Shown here one piece after another: positions 60,257 to 62,563 of a DNA stretch of 62,563 nt (positions are counted from its first letter, which is position 1; every line of letters starts with the position of its first letter). The notes under the pieces are model-generated. The model ran no database searches and was not told where the DNA came from. It worked only from the letters and a program-made list of their open reading frames with translations. The stretch is taken from positions 1 through 62,563 of the IMG/VR virus record IMGVR_UViG_3300005613_000063; one strand, written 5' to 3'. Origin of the DNA: a virus. The position numbers and the translations under genes are program-made.

Positions 60257-60894
60257 TGAGCGATACTAAAGATACGCACGATGGGCCCCCTCATAGAAAA
60301 CTCGAAGGTGAAAAAACGGCTGGTCTATCACCTTCGGGCTCCTTTTTAATTCTTAAGGGGGCCCGCTTTAAAAAATGGATAGTAGTTATACAGGCAATCA
60401 CAGTTGCTATTGTGGCTGCCTATGGTGCCACTCGATCAACCGGTGAAACGGATGCACGCATTGGTTACAACGAAACGACTAAGCATCTGCGCACCCTGCA
60501 GTCTTATGCAAAAGCCAATGACAAAGAGATAGAAGCATTACGTAGGGAAATTACTAAAGCCAACAATGAAGTGTCCATGCATTGTAAAGCGGAGGTTCAT
60601 GCCATCCGTCTCTATGTCACTGGCTACCTATTAGCATTAAGCAACAGGAGTCCTATCATTAATAGAAGGGAAGACAGAAAAACGAAAGCAGCTTTACGCG
60701 TTTTGTTGAAACAATCCGCTGCAAATGGTGTAAAGCCTAGTGATATCAAGATACTAAGGAAATCGATTATGATAAGAAAGCGACCCAAGCTTAAGTCACC
60801 TCCACCTTCTTTGGACGAGTTGCTCCAGAAGCAGAATATGTCTTCTTTGAAGCAGCAATCTTCTGCGCAATCAAAACAGCCTGCTGCGCCTTAG
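60256..60894 (+). CDS. Membrane protein with coiled coil, 212 residues
   Basis: It has a membrane segment near residue 40-60 (WIVVIQAITVAIVAAYG), then a charged helix (YAKANDKEIEALRREITKA) and a basic Pro/Ser tail. A 9-bp stem (CGAAGGTGA/TCACCTTCG) is encoded inside it (60305-60340). Its 3' end overlaps the antisense HTH gene by about 100 bases. Function unknown. Confidence 0.55.
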   Translation: MSDTKDTHDGPPHRKLEGEKTAGLSPSGSFLILKGARFKKWIVVIQAITVAIVAAYGATRSTGETDARIGYNETTKHLRTLQSYAKANDKEIEALRREITKANNEVSMHCKAEVHAIRLYVTGYLLALSNRSPIINRREDRKTKAALRVLLKQSAANGVKPSDIKILRKSIMIRKRPKLKSPPPSLDELLQKQNMSSLKQQSSAQSKQPAAP

Positions 60895-61156
60895 CCTTAG
60901 CTAAGTTCTTTTCCTTTATCTTACTTCGATCTATGCCTGACTGAGCCTTTCGTGCCACCTGCTCCAAATAAATAGATACCCTCTCTATTGTGTTCAAATG
61001 AGGCGTGAACTTCTGCAGATTCTTCAAAGTAACCAGGTCCACCCCAGTTTCGCGAGATACCACCCTGAGATTCAAATCATATCTTTTGATGACCTCCATG
61101 AGCCTCCTGCCCGCCCCACGACGGGCAACAGATTGTTTATTTGCTTTTGCTGTCAT
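60791..61156 (-). CDS. HTH regulator, antisense to the end of the membrane cassette
   Basis: The 121-residue protein has a helix-turn-helix like Cro/CI: MEVIKRYDLNLRVVSRETG and VDLVTLKNLQKFTP, followed by VSIYLEQVA and a basic Ala/Lys tail. ATG at 61156 has AGGAGG upstream. It is the only minus-strand gene in the late run. Its transcript would overlap the 3' end of the membrane gene, which may regulate it. Confidence 0.65.
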   Translation of the reverse strand: MTAKANKQSVARRGAGRRLMEVIKRYDLNLRVVSRETGVDLVTLKNLQKFTPHLNTIERVSIYLEQVARKAQSGIDRSKIKEKNLAKAKAQQAVLIAQKIAASKKTYSASGATRPKKVEVT

Positions 61157-61248
61157 GCCATTATGCCTCCTATAAGATTTTGCCCAGAACAAGAATGTAG
61201 TCTAGCCTAACGACTAGACCTTTATGCCCCTAATACAGGAGTAAAGCT

Positions 61249-61620
61249 ATGCCTGTCAGTTTGTATGTTAATCAAAATCGTTTCATGACGGTGCGTCATC
61301 ATGCCACCGTTATTGACAATGATACCCTGCCAATACCTATGAGTCTAGCGAATGATCAACGCTTCGATGCTCAGGGCGCACGCAATATTGTATTTTATTG
61401 GTCCAAGGTTGGCGGCGTTCTTGCCGATATGGACATAACTGTTTATTACCTAGACGGCGATGAAGGTAAGTTCTTGATCGGCGACAAGGTTTCAAGTCTC
61501 CCGCCGGACACACCGGCAGAACTTCAGTGTCTATTTTCATCTAATGCGGTCCTTGCAATATCAGGTATTGGAGCACCTGTGTCTGCGAGTTACAAAATAA
61601 GGGCTATGGGCATTACGTAG
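61249..61620 (+). CDS. Small structural protein, 123 residues
   Basis: Beta-rich with polar loops (SLYVNQNRFMTVRHHAT, DITVYYLDGDEGKFLIG). Located just before the portal gene, it is likely a virion component. Not recognised. Confidence 0.6.
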   Translation: MPVSLYVNQNRFMTVRHHATVIDNDTLPIPMSLANDQRFDAQGARNIVFYWSKVGGVLADMDITVYYLDGDEGKFLIGDKVSSLPPDTPAELQCLFSSNAVLAISGIGAPVSASYKIRAMGIT

Positions 61621-61635
61621 GAAAGAGGCAAACAC

Positions 61636-62563
61636 ATGACAGCACGAGTTAAGGGTGTCGAGCATCTGCCACCGGCTTCGGCTGAGGCATTGATTACTAG
61701 AACTAATCTCGGTGAGGTATTAGTTCAAAAGGCAGAGCCCACCAAAGCTGATGATTCGGAAGATGCTGCCAAGGGCGGAACTGAATTAAGTACTAGGTAC
61801 ATTGATTATGTGACACCGGCTAATGATAGATCGGAATCAGAATTTCCGAACATGAGCGTAGTCAGCGGTGTGACATTCCTAGAACCACCAGAGCACCCAG
61901 AATCTATGTACAAAATGTATCAATTATCGGCATATGTTGAGCCTGTAATTGATGCCCTACAAACGAATGTTTACAAAGCGCCTTACACATTACACTCCGT
62001 GATTCCCTTTGATCGACCAATTGAAGCTGCCATCATGGTTAAAAATGCCATGATGTGGGAGCGAGTATCTCAGACTGCCCGCATTAATTTTGACAACATC
62101 CCAGAAATTTCGGATGAGGAAGTGGAAAAGCGCATCGAGATATTGAAGAAGCGTGCTGTCTTAGAAAAGCACTATCTTGATCGATTTTTTGAAGAAGCTG
62201 TCCCAGACATGTCATATCGAGAATTGGGCGCTTTGACTGGTCAAGACTATGAGATTACAGGCAATGCATATTGGGAAGTTAGTCGTGATACAGCGGGTAA
62301 TATTTCAAGATTTCAATGGGTGCCGTCTTTATCAATGCGCTGCACACCACAGAGGCACGAACAAATAGGCTCAACTAAATATGTACGCAATTCTGTTTTG
62401 AGTTGGGTTAAGACTCCACAGATCAGACGCTTTCGGCAGTATGGACAAATGCGCACTTTGCGCAATGAGACAGACATCATTGCTTGGTTCAAAGAGTTTG
62501 GTGATCCACGCGTCATGTCCAGAAAGTCAGGTAAATACTATGATACCATGGAAGAATTCCAAG
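61636..62563 (+). CDS. Phage portal protein, 3' part outside the window
   Basis: The first 309 residues fit HK97/PBSX-type portals: YVEPVIDALQTNVYKAPYTL, FFEEAVPDMSYRELGALTG, YEITGNAYWEVSRDTAGNI, SRFQWVPSLSMR, and IIAWFKEFGDPRVMSRKSG, the Gly-Asp-Pro-Arg segment typical of this family. ATG 61636 is preceded by AAAGAGG. The portal is the vertex through which TerL pumps DNA. The frame is open to the right edge. Confidence 0.88.
   Translation, partial: MTARVKGVEHLPPASAEALITRTNLGEVLVQKAEPTKADDSEDAAKGGTELSTRYIDYVTPANDRSESEFPNMSVVSGVTFLEPPEHPESMYKMYQLSAYVEPVIDALQTNVYKAPYTLHSVIPFDRPIEAAIMVKNAMMWERVSQTARINFDNIPEISDEEVEKRIEILKKRAVLEKHYLDRFFEEAVPDMSYRELGALTGQDYEITGNAYWEVSRDTAGNISRFQWVPSLSMRCTPQRHEQIGSTKYVRNSVLSWVKTPQIRRFRQYGQMRTLRNETDIIAWFKEFGDPRVMSRKSGKYYDTMEEFQ

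Overview
The window is a segment of a large tailed double-stranded DNA phage (Caudoviricetes) or a prophage of that type. It carries both terminase subunits, a portal gene cut by the right edge, repeat-rich virion proteins, a replication and recombination set and cell-wall and membrane genes. It has no rRNA, ribosomal protein or core metabolic genes. A Gram-negative host is likely but not proven: there are an amidase, an RlpA-like double-psi barrel, a holin-like gene and several single-pass coiled-coil membrane proteins that could be spanins. Genes sit in long one-strand runs with 1-50 bp overlaps and strong AGGAGG-type ribosome binding sites.

Layout: (1) 1-15.9 kb is replication and recombination, mostly minus strand: family A DNA polymerase (cut by the left edge), two small genes inserted next to a uracil-DNA glycosylase remnant, a tRNA-like element, an SSB-like protein, a Sak4-like ATPase, an SNF2 helicase, a plus-strand RepA-like ATPase, a UvrD helicase with an intein, a RecB/Cas4-like nuclease and an SF2 helicase encoded as two halves. 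Two inverted copies of a roughly 110 bp element with DnaA-box-like sites lie at 8.64-8.74 kb and 14.86-14.99 kb. The second copy lies between the two helicase halves. (2) 15.9-18.7 kb holds the terminase genes on the plus strand. (3) 18.7-43.8 kb is an accessory run on the minus strand of small, often zinc-binding proteins, with a DUF2786 protein, a DUF7227 protein, a twin Lar-like protein, coiled-coil proteins, an HExxH membrane protein and an amidase endolysin. It contains three large non-coding stretches with tandem repeats, palindromes and a GC-rich island near 28.7-30.5 kb. (4) 43.9-62.6 kb is the plus-strand late region: a ribbon-helix-helix protein, a dNMP kinase, an RlpA-like protein, two paralogous repeat-bearing structural proteins, more structural genes, a patatin phospholipase followed by a degenerate receiver domain, a membrane and lysis-like cassette, and the start of the portal gene.

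How the parts fit: the left block can open, copy and recombine DNA (polymerase with proofreading domain, SSB, Sak4 annealing or recombination, four helicase or ATPase genes and a nuclease). The DnaA-box elements together with a possible DnaA domain IV-like gene at 8.15-8.63 kb suggest a phage origin. The terminase is more than 40 kb from the portal, so packaging and head genes are not in the usual single block, at least in this linear view. The late block makes virion proteins and has enzymes against the wall (amidase, RlpA-like) and the membrane (patatin, holin-like). The most unusual observations are the two gene fissions (UDG/polymerase and SF2 helicase), the origin-like inverted elements, the interrupted tRNA-like structure, the patatin plus pseudo-receiver pair, and an in-frame TGA between two coiled-coil reading frames.

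All calls come from reading motifs by eye. No database search, structure prediction or composition calculation was run.
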